Counted from the first letter of the stretch, positions 45,510 through 55,633 are shown. The stretch: 64,000 nt of DNA from JBPEWY01 sp965224095 (GCA_965224095.1 OZ245039.1:434001-498000); one strand, 5' to 3'. Program-made: numbers and translations. The notes: generated by a model from the sequence alone, not told the origin.

Positions 45510-47765
45510 ATGAAAAAGACAATTCTTTTCGTGCTTTTTTTGAGCACATCACTTTATACTTACACCCAAAATAACCTGTCCGGTACCGTACTGGACTCAG
45601 AAACCAATTTGCCAATTTCCGGTGTTTCGGTATACTTTCCCGAATTAGAACGAGGTAGTATTACAGATGAGCATGGTATGTATACCATACATCGTATTCC
45701 AAATGGAAAATACAAGCTGGTAGCTTCGTATCTAGGCTACGGATCGTACACCACTACCTTGTCTTTTCCAGCTGAAAACAGTCTCGAAATAAAACTTGCT
45801 CCATCGGCTATTGAAATTGAGGAGGTAATTGTGTCCACACCATTTCACAAACTACAAAGTGAAAACGTGGTTAAGGTTTCGCGAAAAGGAATTTCCGAAC
45901 TCAAAAACAACGGTTCCATCACACTGGCAGATGGTATTAAGTCAATTGCCGGAGTAGAAACGGTTTCGACCGGAGTTGGTATTGGTAAACCGGTTATCCG
46001 GGGTTTGAGTTCCAATCGTATTTTGGTTTATACACAGGGAATACGGCTTGAAAACCAACAATTCGGTGGCGAACACGGACTTGGATTAAGCGACTCCGGA
46101 GTAGAGAGCATCGAAGTAATCAAGGGGCCTGCCTCTTTATTGTACGGGTCGGATGCCCTGGGAGGAGTACTGTATATAAATCCCGAACGGTTTGAGTTGC
46201 CTGGCAAAACCTCCGGTGATATTTCAACCGATTATTTTAGTAATACCCAAGGGTTTAACGCCTCAGCCGGAATAAAATCGTCATCAGACCGGCTAAAGTT
46301 CCTTTTAAAAGGAGCTTTTACCACCCATAAGGATTATAAAACGGGAAACGAGATTAGTGTTTCAAATTCCAGATTTAAAGAATACGATTTAAAAGCAGGA
46401 ATGGGATATCAGCATCAACGCTTTAAAACCGAACTGAGATATAATTTCAATCGGTCTGATTTGGGTATCCCGGAAGAACTTACCGCACCTTCGGGAAGTC
46501 GTACACCCGTAGAGCCTTTTCAGGAGTTGACCAATCATATTCTCAGTAGTAAATCGAGTATGTTTTTCGATAGGGGAAGCCTTGATGTAACCCTGGGATA
46601 TATAGCTAATGACAGGAAGGAATTTGAAGAACATCACGAAGAAGCGGGAACAGAAGAAGCGCATCACGAAGAGGAAGAAGGCCCGGCTTTGCATATGAAA
46701 CTCAAAACACTCAGTTACAATGCGCTGTTCCATCTCCCGAAAACGGAAACGCTGGAGTCTATTTTAGGGATACAGGGAATGTATCAAACCAATGAGAATT
46801 TCGGAGAGGAATTATTAATACCCGATGCAAGTACTGCGGATTTTGGTGTATATGCTACCTCGCACCTTCACCTTAATAAGTACGATATCCAGCTGGGAAT
46901 TCGATTTGACCGGCGCCATATTGATTCGGAAAGGCATGGAACACCTGCCGACGATACCTTTATAGAAGCGCTGGACCAGTCATATAACAGTTTTAATGCG
47001 GCCATCGGTTTAAAAACCGATCTGACTAAAAACCTGACATCGCGGTTTAACCTCGCCACAGGTTTCAGAGCGCCAAATCTGGCAGAGCTTACTTCAAACG
47101 GAAGCCATGAAGGTGCTAATAGGTTTGAAATTGGGAATGCCGATTTAGACGAGGAAAAAAATGTACAGTTCGATGCGGCTCTTGAGTATAAAAATGAGCA
47201 TTTCGAACTCTTTGTAAACGGGTTTTATAACGCCGTAAATGATTATATTTTTTTAATGCCTAACGGCGCGGTTATTGATCAGGATCCCGTGTATGTATAC
47301 ACTCAGGATAATGCCAAACTGTACGGAGGTGAAATTGGTATGCACCTGCATCCGCATCCGTTAGACTGGTTACACCTGGAGAGCAGTTTTGAAACGGTAA
47401 CGGGAAAACAGGGAAACGGCAAATACCTCCCGTTAATTCCGGCTGCCAGTCTTACGAATACTTTTCGCGTTGAGTTTAAAAGGGAGGATAAAACCTTTTT
47501 TGACACATACGGTTTTATAACACTCAACAGTGTTTTTGATCAAAATAAAGTAAGTGAATTTGAAACCGATACAAACGGATATCATCTTGTTCATATGGGG
47601 ATTGGTTCTAAAATCAAACTAAATCCCAAACTACCCCTTGAATTCCGGATTACCGCAAATAATCTCCTGGATAAGGATTACGTATCTCACCTTTCCAGGT
47701 TAAAACCTGAAGGTATTAATAATATTGGAAGAAATATTAATATCGGACTTAAAGCAACGTTATAA
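45510..47765 (+). CDS. TonB-dependent receptor, probable metal receptor
   Basis: The 751-residue outer-membrane protein has a signal peptide (about 1-20), a carboxypeptidase-regulatory-like domain (about 22-105), a plug (about 110-230, with RGLSSNRILVYTQGIRLENQ) and a barrel. A surface loop near 370-392 is rich in His and Glu (EEHHEEAGTEEAHHEEEEG), like the zinc-binding loops of ZnuD-type receptors. The upstream His-rich peptide strengthens a zinc or copper role. A strong terminator follows. Confidence 0.87.
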   Translation: MKKTILFVLFLSTSLYTYTQNNLSGTVLDSETNLPISGVSVYFPELERGSITDEHGMYTIHRIPNGKYKLVASYLGYGSYTTTLSFPAENSLEIKLAPSAIEIEEVIVSTPFHKLQSENVVKVSRKGISELKNNGSITLADGIKSIAGVETVSTGVGIGKPVIRGLSSNRILVYTQGIRLENQQFGGEHGLGLSDSGVESIEVIKGPASLLYGSDALGGVLYINPERFELPGKTSGDISTDYFSNTQGFNASAGIKSSSDRLKFLLKGAFTTHKDYKTGNEISVSNSRFKEYDLKAGMGYQHQRFKTELRYNFNRSDLGIPEELTAPSGSRTPVEPFQELTNHILSSKSSMFFDRGSLDVTLGYIANDRKEFEEHHEEAGTEEAHHEEEEGPALHMKLKTLSYNALFHLPKTETLESILGIQGMYQTNENFGEELLIPDASTADFGVYATSHLHLNKYDIQLGIRFDRRHIDSERHGTPADDTFIEALDQSYNSFNAAIGLKTDLTKNLTSRFNLATGFRAPNLAELTSNGSHEGANRFEIGNADLDEEKNVQFDAALEYKNEHFELFVNGFYNAVNDYIFLMPNGAVIDQDPVYVYTQDNAKLYGGEIGMHLHPHPLDWLHLESSFETVTGKQGNGKYLPLIPAASLTNTFRVEFKREDKTFFDTYGFITLNSVFDQNKVSEFETDTNGYHLVHMGIGSKIKLNPKLPLEFRITANNLLDKDYVSHLSRLKPEGINNIGRNINIGLKATL

Positions 47766-47766
47766 A

Positions 47767-47790
47767 AAAAAGCGCCTTCGGGCGCTTTTT
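47767..47790. terminator. Bidirectional terminator
   Basis: AGCGCC, tetraloop TTCG, GGCGCT, flanked by an A-run and a T-run, lies between the convergent receptor and membrane-protein genes and touches the stop codon of the latter. Confidence 0.92.
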
Positions 47791-48095
47791 TAATTTATAT
47801 CGATTACCTGTTCGGTATCTTCCTCTTTTTTAAAGACAAACGTATAGAACCACATGATGGTAAAGGTTGGTACTATGTCCAACCCGGGTAATAATTCTTC
47901 AATAAAAGTAATTACTCCGGCAATTTTACCCGGTTTCCCTTTATACATCCTGGTCATAAGCCATCCGGAAAGCGGCGCCCAAATCACGTCGGAAAACGGG
48001 CCGATCCCGGGAATGGCAAAAGATACCATTCCAACTGCATCAAAGAGTAAACCCAATGCCAGTTTCCGATATTTATATGATGGTTTTTTAGACAT
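47790..48095 (-). CDS. Small conserved membrane protein
   Basis: The 101-residue protein has two to three hydrophobic helices (about 12-30, 32-48 and 72-90), with a charged tail. The segment AIPGIGPFSDVIWAPLSGWLM recalls a small flavobacterial membrane protein family with no function. It lies downstream of folE by 50 nt on the same strand and may be co-transcribed. Confidence 0.7.
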   Translation of the reverse strand: MSKKPSYKYRKLALGLLFDAVGMVSFAIPGIGPFSDVIWAPLSGWLMTRMYKGKPGKIAGVITFIEELLPGLDIVPTFTIMWFYTFVFKKEEDTEQVIDIN

Positions 48096-48145
48096 ATAAT
48101 CAATTTAATTGTTTACAAATAACAAAGCAATTAAAATGCCAAAAA

Positions 48146-48742
48146 TTAACTCAAACTCGTACTTATAAGTTTTAAGAACTCATTTCTGGTCTTTTCTTTC
48201 TCAAAAGCCCCTCTAAATCCCGAAGTGGTGGTTACCGAATTTTGTTTCTGTACTCCCCGCATCATCATGCACATATGAGCTGCTTCAATAACCACGGCTA
48301 CTCCCTGAGGCTTTAATGTATTATTTATACAATCCAGAATTTGTTCTGTTAACCGTTCCTGTACCTGAAGCCTTCTCGCAAAAACATCGACAATTCTAGG
48401 CAATTTGCTCAACCCTACTATGTATCCGTCCGGGATATAGGCAATATGTGCCTTTCCGAAAAAAGGAAGAATATGATGTTCGCAAAGCGAATACAGTTCT
48501 ATGTCTTTAACAATAACCATTTCGTTATAAGATTCCTGAAACATGGCGCTTTTTAAAATTTCCTCGGCATCCTGATGATAACCTTGTGTTAAAAACTGCA
48601 TGGCTTTGGCCGCTCGTTCAGGCGTTTTTAACAACCCTTCCCTATCTGTATTTTCACCTAATTCGCTAATAATATTCTTATACAAATCCTGAACACCGTC
48701 AGTAATCTTTATATTGTATTCTTCAAATTTCTTATAAGGCAT
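48146..48742 (-). CDS. folE: GTP cyclohydrolase I
   Basis: FolE turns GTP into dihydroneopterin triphosphate, the first step of folate synthesis. The 198-residue protein has the zinc Cys and His in LCEHHILPFFGK (near 98-109), and the third ligand Cys in HMCMMMRGV. Catalytic His residues and VTTTSGFRGAF are intact. The length is typical. It is the homodecameric type IA enzyme. Confidence 0.97.
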   Translation of the reverse strand: MPYKKFEEYNIKITDGVQDLYKNIISELGENTDREGLLKTPERAAKAMQFLTQGYHQDAEEILKSAMFQESYNEMVIVKDIELYSLCEHHILPFFGKAHIAYIPDGYIVGLSKLPRIVDVFARRLQVQERLTEQILDCINNTLKPQGVAVVIEAAHMCMMMRGVQKQNSVTTTSGFRGAFEKEKTRNEFLKLISTSLS

Positions 48743-48863
48743 AATCTTATTTTAACTTGGTTAAAAGTAATAAAAAGTTTTGGTCTTTCTTTCCGTTTGA
48801 AACTTACCCCGTATATCGTATTATTTTAACGAAAGTTTATGAAAAAAGTGAACATACAACTCA

Positions 48864-48871
48864 TAGATTTG
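48864..48871 (+). promoter_or_regulatory. -7 box of the first DUF5916 gene
   Basis: TAGATTTG, followed by TT, is the same 10-mer as before the second paralogue at 51591. RNA would start near 48878, about 63 nt before the ATG. No -33 TTTG is seen at the usual distance. Confidence 0.45.
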
Positions 48872-48940
48872 TTTTAAAACTGTAACAAATTAAAATTTGA
48901 GCAGTCTTTAAATCATCAATCAAACAACTAACCGTTCAAT

Positions 48941-51448
48941 ATGAGACGCTATTTTTCGGCTATTTTCATTTTATTTCTATGTACTTACTTAAACGCACAA
49001 GATAAAAAAACCCTTGACATTATCCGGGCTGAGGTAGCTCCTAAAATTGATGCCATCCTGGATGATGCCGTGTGGAAAAATGCACAGGAAGCCACCAATT
49101 TTATTCAATTTCGGCCCGAAATGGGTGTTCGTTTGCAACCACATCAACATACTTCGGTTAAGATGGCCTATGATGACAATGCCATATACGTAGCTGCTTA
49201 CCTTAAAGACAAACCCGGGGATATTCAACGTCAGTTTACCAGCAGGGATAATTTTGGGAATTCCGATTTTTTCGGAGTGGTGCTAAATCCAAATAACGAT
49301 GCACAAAACGACATCGAATTTTTTGTGTTTAGTTCCGGTACGCAAGCCGATGCCGTTGCCAATCCCAGTAACGGCGAAGATTTTGGCTGGAATGCCGTAT
49401 GGGATAGTGAAGTTAAAATCGTGGAAGACGGATGGATTGTGGAAATGAAAATCCCGTATGCCGCATTGCGGTTTTCCAATGAAGCGGTTCAAACCTGGGG
49501 GTTGCAATTTCACAGGCGATTCCGGGTTGATAATTCGCAATATTCCTGGAATCCTATTGACAGAACCAAGGGAAATATAGGCTTATACCACGGAGAACTC
49601 CGGGGGATAAAAAATATTACGCCCCCTACCCGACTGAGCTTTTATCCGTTTGTTTCCGGTAAAACGGATTCTTTTGACGGCGATACCGAAACCGATTTTT
49701 CCCTGGGCCTGGATGTGAAATACGGTATTACCGAAAACTTTACATTAGACGCAACCTTAATTCCGGATTTTAGCCAGGCGGCTTTCGATAATCTGAGTTT
49801 AAACCTGGGTCCCTTCGAGCAAACCTTCTCCGAGCAGCGGCAGTTTTTTAAAGAAGGAGTCGATCTGTTTAACAAAGGAAATTTATTCTTCTCCAGAAGA
49901 ATTGGAAATGCGCCCGTAGAATCCGGCGATGTTTACGATGAGCTAATTGATACCGACGATGAAAAAGAAGAAGTTTTGGATAATCCGGATGAAGTAAAAA
50001 CACTTAACGCCATGAAAATATCCGGAAGAACCAAAGGAGGGCTTGGAATAGGGTTTTTTAATGCCATAACCAAAGAAACAGAAGCGCGTATACGAAACAC
50101 GCGATATATACGGGATAATACAACACAGCAAATCGTTGACAGTGTAATAACTTACAGAAACCGGGTTACCGAACCGCTTGCCAATTATAATATCCTGGTA
50201 ATCGATCAACAGTTCAATAAAAACTCTTCGGTGAGTTTGATAAACACCAATGTTACACGTAGCGGACACTTCAGAGATGCCAATGTTACCGGATTGCTTT
50301 TCGATCTGTCTAACAAATCTAATTCGTATAACCTAAGCGGTGAACTAAAAACAAGTGCACTGAATTTAAGAGACGGCAGTCAAACAGGCTATAGCTCGCG
50401 GATACGCTTTGCTAAAATAAGCGGTAAGTACCGATTTAGTGTAGGGCACCGCCTGGTGGACCGGAAATACGATATAAACGATCTGGGATTAATTTTTAGG
50501 AATAATCTCAGTAACTTTTTTATGAACGCCTCCTATCGAATTTTCGAACCTACCGAGAAGCTCAATAACTTCAGTATTTTTTTATGGGCTAATTACAACA
50601 ACCTCTATAAACCCAGTGAGTACACCGGGAATAATATTGGTTTTAGCATTAATGGTCAAACCAAAAAACTCATGTGGTTTGGTGGAAATATCAATACTCA
50701 GATTGGAAAGCAATACGATTATTTTGAACCCAGAGATACCGAAAACAATCGTTTCTTTATTTACGAAAACTGGTTAAACGGAAATGCCTGGTTTGAAACG
50801 AATAGTAATAAAACCTTTTCTCTGGAAGGTAATATAGGCTTTGGAACCTTGTTTGAGAAAGGGCGCGATCTGTTTAATTATTGGTTAGGATTGGAGCCAA
50901 CCGTACGCTTTAACGACAAATTTCGGCTGAGTTATTCATTCGAATATCAGAATAATAAGGGCAATCGGGGGTTTGTGGAAAATAACGATATCGACATAAT
51001 TTTTGGTCAAAGAGACCAGGAAACCATTGTAAACAGTATCTCGGGAAATTACAATTTTAATCCGTTTCACGGGCTTACTCTTACTTTCCGAAATTACTGG
51101 TCGGTGGTAGATTATGAAGAAAATCTGTTTTCTCTTTTAGACCATGGTCGGTTAACCAGGCAATCCGGTTATACCCTGAGTACTATAGATAATAATCCTA
51201 ATGTGAATTTCGGCACGTGGAACCTGGATTTCAGATACGCATGGCAGTTTGCACCGGGAAGTCAGTTAATTGCCCTTTACAGAAACCAACTGTTTAATTA
51301 TGATAATGCTTCGCAAGATGGATATTTTGACAGTATAAAAACCCTGTTCGATCAGCCGGTGAAGCATACTTTCTCACTGCGGTTGGTTTACTATATAGAC
51401 TATAACAATATTACCCGGTTATTCAGGAAGAAAACAATAGGAACTTAG
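48941..51448 (+). CDS. DUF5916 outer-membrane protein, paralogue 1
   Basis: The 835-residue protein has a signal peptide (about 1-19) and a CBM9-like carbohydrate-binding domain (about 30-225, with PKIDAILDDAVWKNA and VKMAYDDNAIYVAAYL). A long beta-barrel-like DUF5916 region (about 235-835) is rich in aromatic, alternating strands. It is likely an outer-membrane protein. Function unknown; the family often accompanies carbohydrate or chitin use. A diverged paralogue lies 186 nt downstream. Confidence 0.88.
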   Translation: MRRYFSAIFILFLCTYLNAQDKKTLDIIRAEVAPKIDAILDDAVWKNAQEATNFIQFRPEMGVRLQPHQHTSVKMAYDDNAIYVAAYLKDKPGDIQRQFTSRDNFGNSDFFGVVLNPNNDAQNDIEFFVFSSGTQADAVANPSNGEDFGWNAVWDSEVKIVEDGWIVEMKIPYAALRFSNEAVQTWGLQFHRRFRVDNSQYSWNPIDRTKGNIGLYHGELRGIKNITPPTRLSFYPFVSGKTDSFDGDTETDFSLGLDVKYGITENFTLDATLIPDFSQAAFDNLSLNLGPFEQTFSEQRQFFKEGVDLFNKGNLFFSRRIGNAPVESGDVYDELIDTDDEKEEVLDNPDEVKTLNAMKISGRTKGGLGIGFFNAITKETEARIRNTRYIRDNTTQQIVDSVITYRNRVTEPLANYNILVIDQQFNKNSSVSLINTNVTRSGHFRDANVTGLLFDLSNKSNSYNLSGELKTSALNLRDGSQTGYSSRIRFAKISGKYRFSVGHRLVDRKYDINDLGLIFRNNLSNFFMNASYRIFEPTEKLNNFSIFLWANYNNLYKPSEYTGNNIGFSINGQTKKLMWFGGNINTQIGKQYDYFEPRDTENNRFFIYENWLNGNAWFETNSNKTFSLEGNIGFGTLFEKGRDLFNYWLGLEPTVRFNDKFRLSYSFEYQNNKGNRGFVENNDIDIIFGQRDQETIVNSISGNYNFNPFHGLTLTFRNYWSVVDYEENLFSLLDHGRLTRQSGYTLSTIDNNPNVNFGTWNLDFRYAWQFAPGSQLIALYRNQLFNYDNASQDGYFDSIKTLFDQPVKHTFSLRLVYYIDYNNITRLFRKKTIGT

Positions 51449-51590
51449 TTGCTCTTTAAAATATTAGCATGCGCTCTTTTTGTTAAAAAAATTGTAAAGA
51501 GAAGTTAAATCTTTTGTTTTACCGTAGTTAAGTAGTGTTTCTATTCTTTTTTTTAACGTTTAATTGGGATATTTTTCTAACCACTGCGTT

Positions 51591-51598
51591 TAGATTTG
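51591..51598 (+). promoter_or_regulatory. -7 box of the second DUF5916 gene
   Basis: TAGATTTG fits TAnnTTTG and its last three bases are the TTG at 51596 that could otherwise be read as a start. RNA would start near 51605, so the TTG at 51635 is the better start. Confidence 0.6.
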
Positions 51599-51634
51599 TT
51601 AGCGAGTATAGCTACTAACCTAACCGATTTATTT

Positions 51635-54058
51635 TTGAAATTACTAGTTTCTCTATTCCTTTTTTTCGTCGTATGTAATGTTGCGGCGCAAGACAAGAAA
51701 CAAATTACTGCAATTCGCATAAGCGATCCTCCCAAAATTGATGGACGTCTGGACGACCCTGTATGGAAGGAAATAGAGGCCAGTAATAATTTTTACATGT
51801 GGCAGCCGGGAAACGAAGGAAATATTCCGGAAAACCGGAAAACAGAAGTAAAAATTGCATACGATGACAAAGCGGTTTACGTCGCGGCTTATATGTATGA
51901 CCCCGAACCTGATAAAATAGCCAGTCAATTCAGTCAACGCGATAATATTTTTGTTCAGGCCGATCATTTTATGGTTGCACTCAACACCTATAATGACGGA
52001 ATCAATGAAACACAATTTTATATAACAAGTGCAGGTACCATAGGAGATGCCATTACTTCCCAGAACGGTACGGATTTTAGTTATAATGTGGTTTTTGATG
52101 GTAAAACCCAAAAAGACGACCAGGGCTGGTATGCCGAGTTTCGAATTCCGTATAACGCACTCCGTTTTCCGGAAATTGCTATCCAGAATTGGAGTATTAA
52201 TTTTTACCGGCGTATTATTTCAGAAAATCAAACCCACAGCTGGAGTTTTATTGATAATAAAATAGGGAATCCCACTCAATACAATGGTTTGGTAACGGGT
52301 GTCCGGGATATAAATACCCCGCTTCGCCTTACCCTGTTTCCTTTTGTACAGGGGCTTGTAACTACAATAGATGGAGAAACCGAATCGGAATTTAGTGCCG
52401 GAATGGATCTTAAGTATGGTTTAAGTGACAGCTTTACTTTAGATGCAACCTTAATTCCGGATTTCGGGCAGGCTTCTTTTGATGAAATCTCTTTAAATCT
52501 GGGGCCTTTTGAACAAACTTTTGACGAAAACCGGCAGTTTTTCACCGAAGGTATCGATCTCTTTAATAAAGGCCGTATTTTCTTTTCCAGGCGCGTTGGA
52601 AATGCCCCTACCGGATCGGTGGATGATTTGGACGATCATGAAATAATTGAGGAGATGCCATCCAGAGTCAATCTATTAAATGCACTTAAAATATCGGGGA
52701 GAACCAAGAAAAAATTAGGAATCGGTTTTTTTAATGCCATTACCGAAAAAACCTATGCTACCGTAAAAGATACGCTTTCACTGACCAAAAGGGAAGTTCT
52801 GGTAGAACCACTTGCCAATTACAATATTTTTGTGATAGATCAACAATTTAACAACAACTCTTCAGTTTCCCTGATTAATACTAATGTTACCCGCAACGGG
52901 CACTTCCGCGACGGAAATGTTACCGGGTTAGTTTTTGATGTTGCAGATCGGAAAAATACAGTAAGGGCCTCCGGAAGGGCCATTTTTAGTAATGTAAATC
53001 TACCTGAAGGAACGCAAAATGGTTTTATGTCTGAACTGGATTTGATAAAAACCAAAGGGAATTTCCGCTACCGTGTAGGGCATGATTTTGCGAACACGAG
53101 ATTGGATATTAATGATCTGGGACTCAACTTTCGTAATAATTTCAACAATTTTGTAGCAGGTGCCTGGTATCAGATTTTTGAACCCACCGATAAATTCAAT
53201 ACGTATCGCATAGGGTTAACCGCACGGCACAGGAGGCTTTATAAGCCCAGTGTGGAAACAGGAAATATAATTAATCTGAATGCCTTTTTCGTAAAGCCCA
53301 GCCGTTTTGCTTTTGGAGGAAATGTGAATTATCATACCGAGAACAAAGATTATTTTGAAGCAAGAACGGAAGGCCGGTTTGTTTTATTCGAACCGCATTT
53401 GGGAGGGAATGTATGGGTTTCTTCCGACTACCGCAAAAAGTTTGCTTACGATATTCGCCTGGGCCACAGACAATGGTTTAAAGAGTATTTTAATGAAAAC
53501 AGGGCAAATTATTTTCTTAATATCTCTCCCAGATATCGGTTCTCAGATAAATTTCTTGTAATTCTGGAATCGGAATGGTTTACCAGAAAAAACCATGTAG
53601 GTTATATTGATAGTAATGAAACAGACATTTATTTAGGACTGCGGGATATTAAAAGCGTTGAGCATACTATTAGCGGAAGTTATAATTTCGATCCGTACAA
53701 GGCTATCAATTTGAGTTTTAGGAATTTTTGGAGTACAGCCAGTTATCCGAAAAATCAGTTTTACACCCTTAACCAAGACGGATCCCGGTCTGTTACTACT
53801 TACGATTTGTCTGAAAACAATCCCAATACAAATTTTAATATTTGGAATCTCGATTTGAGTTTCCGATGGCGTTATGCTCCCGGAAGCGAAGCTACCTTCC
53901 TTTATCGCAATCAGATTTTTAACAGCGATACACAATCAACATTAAATTATTCCGAAAGCTTGCGCAATTTATTCAAACAGCCTACACAGCATACATTGTC
54001 TCTTCGTATTGTATACTTCCTGGATGTTAACAATCTAAAAAAGGCTTTCAAGGGATAG
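51635..54058 (+). CDS. DUF5916 outer-membrane protein, paralogue 2
   Basis: The 807-residue protein has a signal peptide (KLLVSLFLFFVVCNVAAQ), a CBM9-like domain (about 25-215, with PPKIDGRLDDPVWKEIE) and a barrel-like DUF5916 region. Segments such as FFSRRVGNAPTGS and RNQIFN match the first paralogue, but overall identity looks moderate, so the duplication is old. There is no ATG near the N terminus. I chose TTG at 51635, because the upstream TTG at 51596 lies in the -7 box. lolD-like ATPase follows by 54 nt. Confidence 0.83.
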   Translation: MKLLVSLFLFFVVCNVAAQDKKQITAIRISDPPKIDGRLDDPVWKEIEASNNFYMWQPGNEGNIPENRKTEVKIAYDDKAVYVAAYMYDPEPDKIASQFSQRDNIFVQADHFMVALNTYNDGINETQFYITSAGTIGDAITSQNGTDFSYNVVFDGKTQKDDQGWYAEFRIPYNALRFPEIAIQNWSINFYRRIISENQTHSWSFIDNKIGNPTQYNGLVTGVRDINTPLRLTLFPFVQGLVTTIDGETESEFSAGMDLKYGLSDSFTLDATLIPDFGQASFDEISLNLGPFEQTFDENRQFFTEGIDLFNKGRIFFSRRVGNAPTGSVDDLDDHEIIEEMPSRVNLLNALKISGRTKKKLGIGFFNAITEKTYATVKDTLSLTKREVLVEPLANYNIFVIDQQFNNNSSVSLINTNVTRNGHFRDGNVTGLVFDVADRKNTVRASGRAIFSNVNLPEGTQNGFMSELDLIKTKGNFRYRVGHDFANTRLDINDLGLNFRNNFNNFVAGAWYQIFEPTDKFNTYRIGLTARHRRLYKPSVETGNIINLNAFFVKPSRFAFGGNVNYHTENKDYFEARTEGRFVLFEPHLGGNVWVSSDYRKKFAYDIRLGHRQWFKEYFNENRANYFLNISPRYRFSDKFLVILESEWFTRKNHVGYIDSNETDIYLGLRDIKSVEHTISGSYNFDPYKAINLSFRNFWSTASYPKNQFYTLNQDGSRSVTTYDLSENNPNTNFNIWNLDLSFRWRYAPGSEATFLYRNQIFNSDTQSTLNYSESLRNLFKQPTQHTLSLRIVYFLDVNNLKKAFKG

Positions 54059-54112
54059 TTTTTGGCTATATTAACATATATGTTTACTTTCACACGATGG
54101 AATAATCATCTT

Positions 54113-54775
54113 ATGATAACAGCTAAAAACATTCATAAATTCTATGGCGACCTGGAAGTGCTCAAGGGTGTGGATATCGATATTCACAAGGGAGAAGTAG
54201 TTTCTATAGTAGGGCCTTCGGGTGCCGGAAAAACTACCCTGTTGCAAATTTTAGGGACCTTGGACGCGATGTCTAAAAATCAAAACAGCACGCTGCATAT
54301 TAACCATACCGATGTAAGTAAATTATCGGATAAACAACTGGCAAAATTCCGGAATCAACACATTGGCTTTATCTTCCAGTTTCATCAATTATTACCTGAA
54401 TTTACCGCACTTGAAAACGTATGTATTCCCGCTTTTATTAAGGGAACTCCTAAAGAGCAGGCCGAAGAGAGAGCCAAGGAGCTCTTAAGCTTTTTGGGAT
54501 TGTCGGATCGTTGCGATCATAAACCTTCCGAATTGTCAGGAGGTGAACAACAGCGGGTAGCCGTGGCCAGAGCACTTATTAATAATCCGCAGGTGGTTTT
54601 TGCCGATGAGCCCAGTGGGAATCTGGACTCTGAAAGCGCTGAAAAACTCCATAAGCTCTTTTTTGATTTGCGGGAACAATTCGGACAGACCTTTGTAATA
54701 GTAACACATAACAGGGAACTTGCCGATATGGCCGACAGAAAACTTACCATGGTTGACGGTAAAATTGATATATAA
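54113..54775 (+). CDS. LolD-like ABC transporter ATPase
   Basis: The 220-residue protein is an ABC ATPase of the LolD/MacB-type. Walker A is GPSGAGKTT at 34-42, the signature LSGGEQQR lies near 143, and Walker B VVFADEPSG follows. It drives a membrane partner, probably lipoprotein release, but no lolC/E gene is adjacent. I chose the ATG at 54113 (MITAKNIHKFYG); a TTG at 54062 adds 17 unconserved residues. Confidence 0.85.
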   Translation: MITAKNIHKFYGDLEVLKGVDIDIHKGEVVSIVGPSGAGKTTLLQILGTLDAMSKNQNSTLHINHTDVSKLSDKQLAKFRNQHIGFIFQFHQLLPEFTALENVCIPAFIKGTPKEQAEERAKELLSFLGLSDRCDHKPSELSGGEQQRVAVARALINNPQVVFADEPSGNLDSESAEKLHKLFFDLREQFGQTFVIVTHNRELADMADRKLTMVDGKIDI

Positions 54776-55540
54776 ATGCAATTTGAAGAACTCAAAGATT
54801 TTTTAAATGCTAAGGTTGTTCAATATCACAATAGGGCCTTTATAGAGAACGACCCTATTCAAACCCCGCATCGGTTTACGCAAAAAGAAGATATAGAAAT
54901 TGCAGGTTTTTTAACGGCCATTATTTCCTGGGGGAATAGAAAAAGTATTATAAGGAACAGCCAAAGGATGATGGATGCATTGGGAAATTCACCCTACGAT
55001 TTTGTTATGAATCACCAATCGGCCGATCTCGCTTCCTGTGAAAACTTTGTACACAGAACCTTTAACGGGCTGGATTTTATTCAGTTTATTAAAAGCCTTA
55101 AACATATATATAGCAATTACGGAGGGTTGGAAAAGGTTTTTATAAGATATACCGAAGAGGATTCTTTACAACCCGCTATTAGCACGTTAAAAAAAAAGTT
55201 TTTCGAAATACCGCATACCGCAAGGAGCCGGAAGCATTTTTCAGATCCTGCGAAAGGTTCCTGCGCCAAACGAATAAACATGTTCCTCCGCTGGATGGTG
55301 AGGAATAATGATGCCGGTGTTGATTTTGGAATCTGGAAGAAAATACATCCTTCGGTTTTATCGTGCCCCCTGGATGTTCACTCGGGCAGAGTGGCTCGAA
55401 AACTAGGACTGCTTCAAAGAAAACAGAACGATGCCAAGGCCCTGATGGAATTGGATGCATCGCTAAGAGCATTAGACCCGCAGGATCCCGTTAAGTACGA
55501 TTATGCATTATTTGGTTTGGGGGTTTTCGAAAAATTTTAA
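54776..55540 (+). CDS. TIGR02757-family protein (DUF2400)
   Basis: The 254-residue protein matches the TIGR02757 family of unknown function in Bacteroidota: ISWGNRKSIIRNSQRMM, FMFRWMVR-like MFLRWMVRNND and PLDVHSGRVARKLGLL are its conserved landmarks. Helix-rich; no catalytic motif is clear, though it resembles DNA-glycosylase-like helical folds. It starts at the base after the lolD-like stop. Confidence 0.85.
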   Translation: MQFEELKDFLNAKVVQYHNRAFIENDPIQTPHRFTQKEDIEIAGFLTAIISWGNRKSIIRNSQRMMDALGNSPYDFVMNHQSADLASCENFVHRTFNGLDFIQFIKSLKHIYSNYGGLEKVFIRYTEEDSLQPAISTLKKKFFEIPHTARSRKHFSDPAKGSCAKRINMFLRWMVRNNDAGVDFGIWKKIHPSVLSCPLDVHSGRVARKLGLLQRKQNDAKALMELDASLRALDPQDPVKYDYALFGLGVFEKF

Positions 55541-55603
55541 CCCTTATTTTCTTTTGAATTGTTACAAAATACTTAAAAAACGAATCTGATACTCTAAAAA
55601 ACT

Positions 55604-55611
55604 TATCTTTG
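55604..55611 (+). promoter_or_regulatory. -7 box of the BatA-type gene
   Basis: TATCTTTG matches TAnnTTTG, and RNA would start near 55618, 16 nt before the ATG at 55634. The -33 region lacks TTTG. Confidence 0.55.
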
Positions 55612-55633
55612 AGTTTTAACCATTGTCTTAGGA

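Noticed and set aside
48941..54058. Recent gene duplication of the DUF5916 pair
   Set aside because: The two proteins share motifs but differ widely in loops and length, so the duplication is old.
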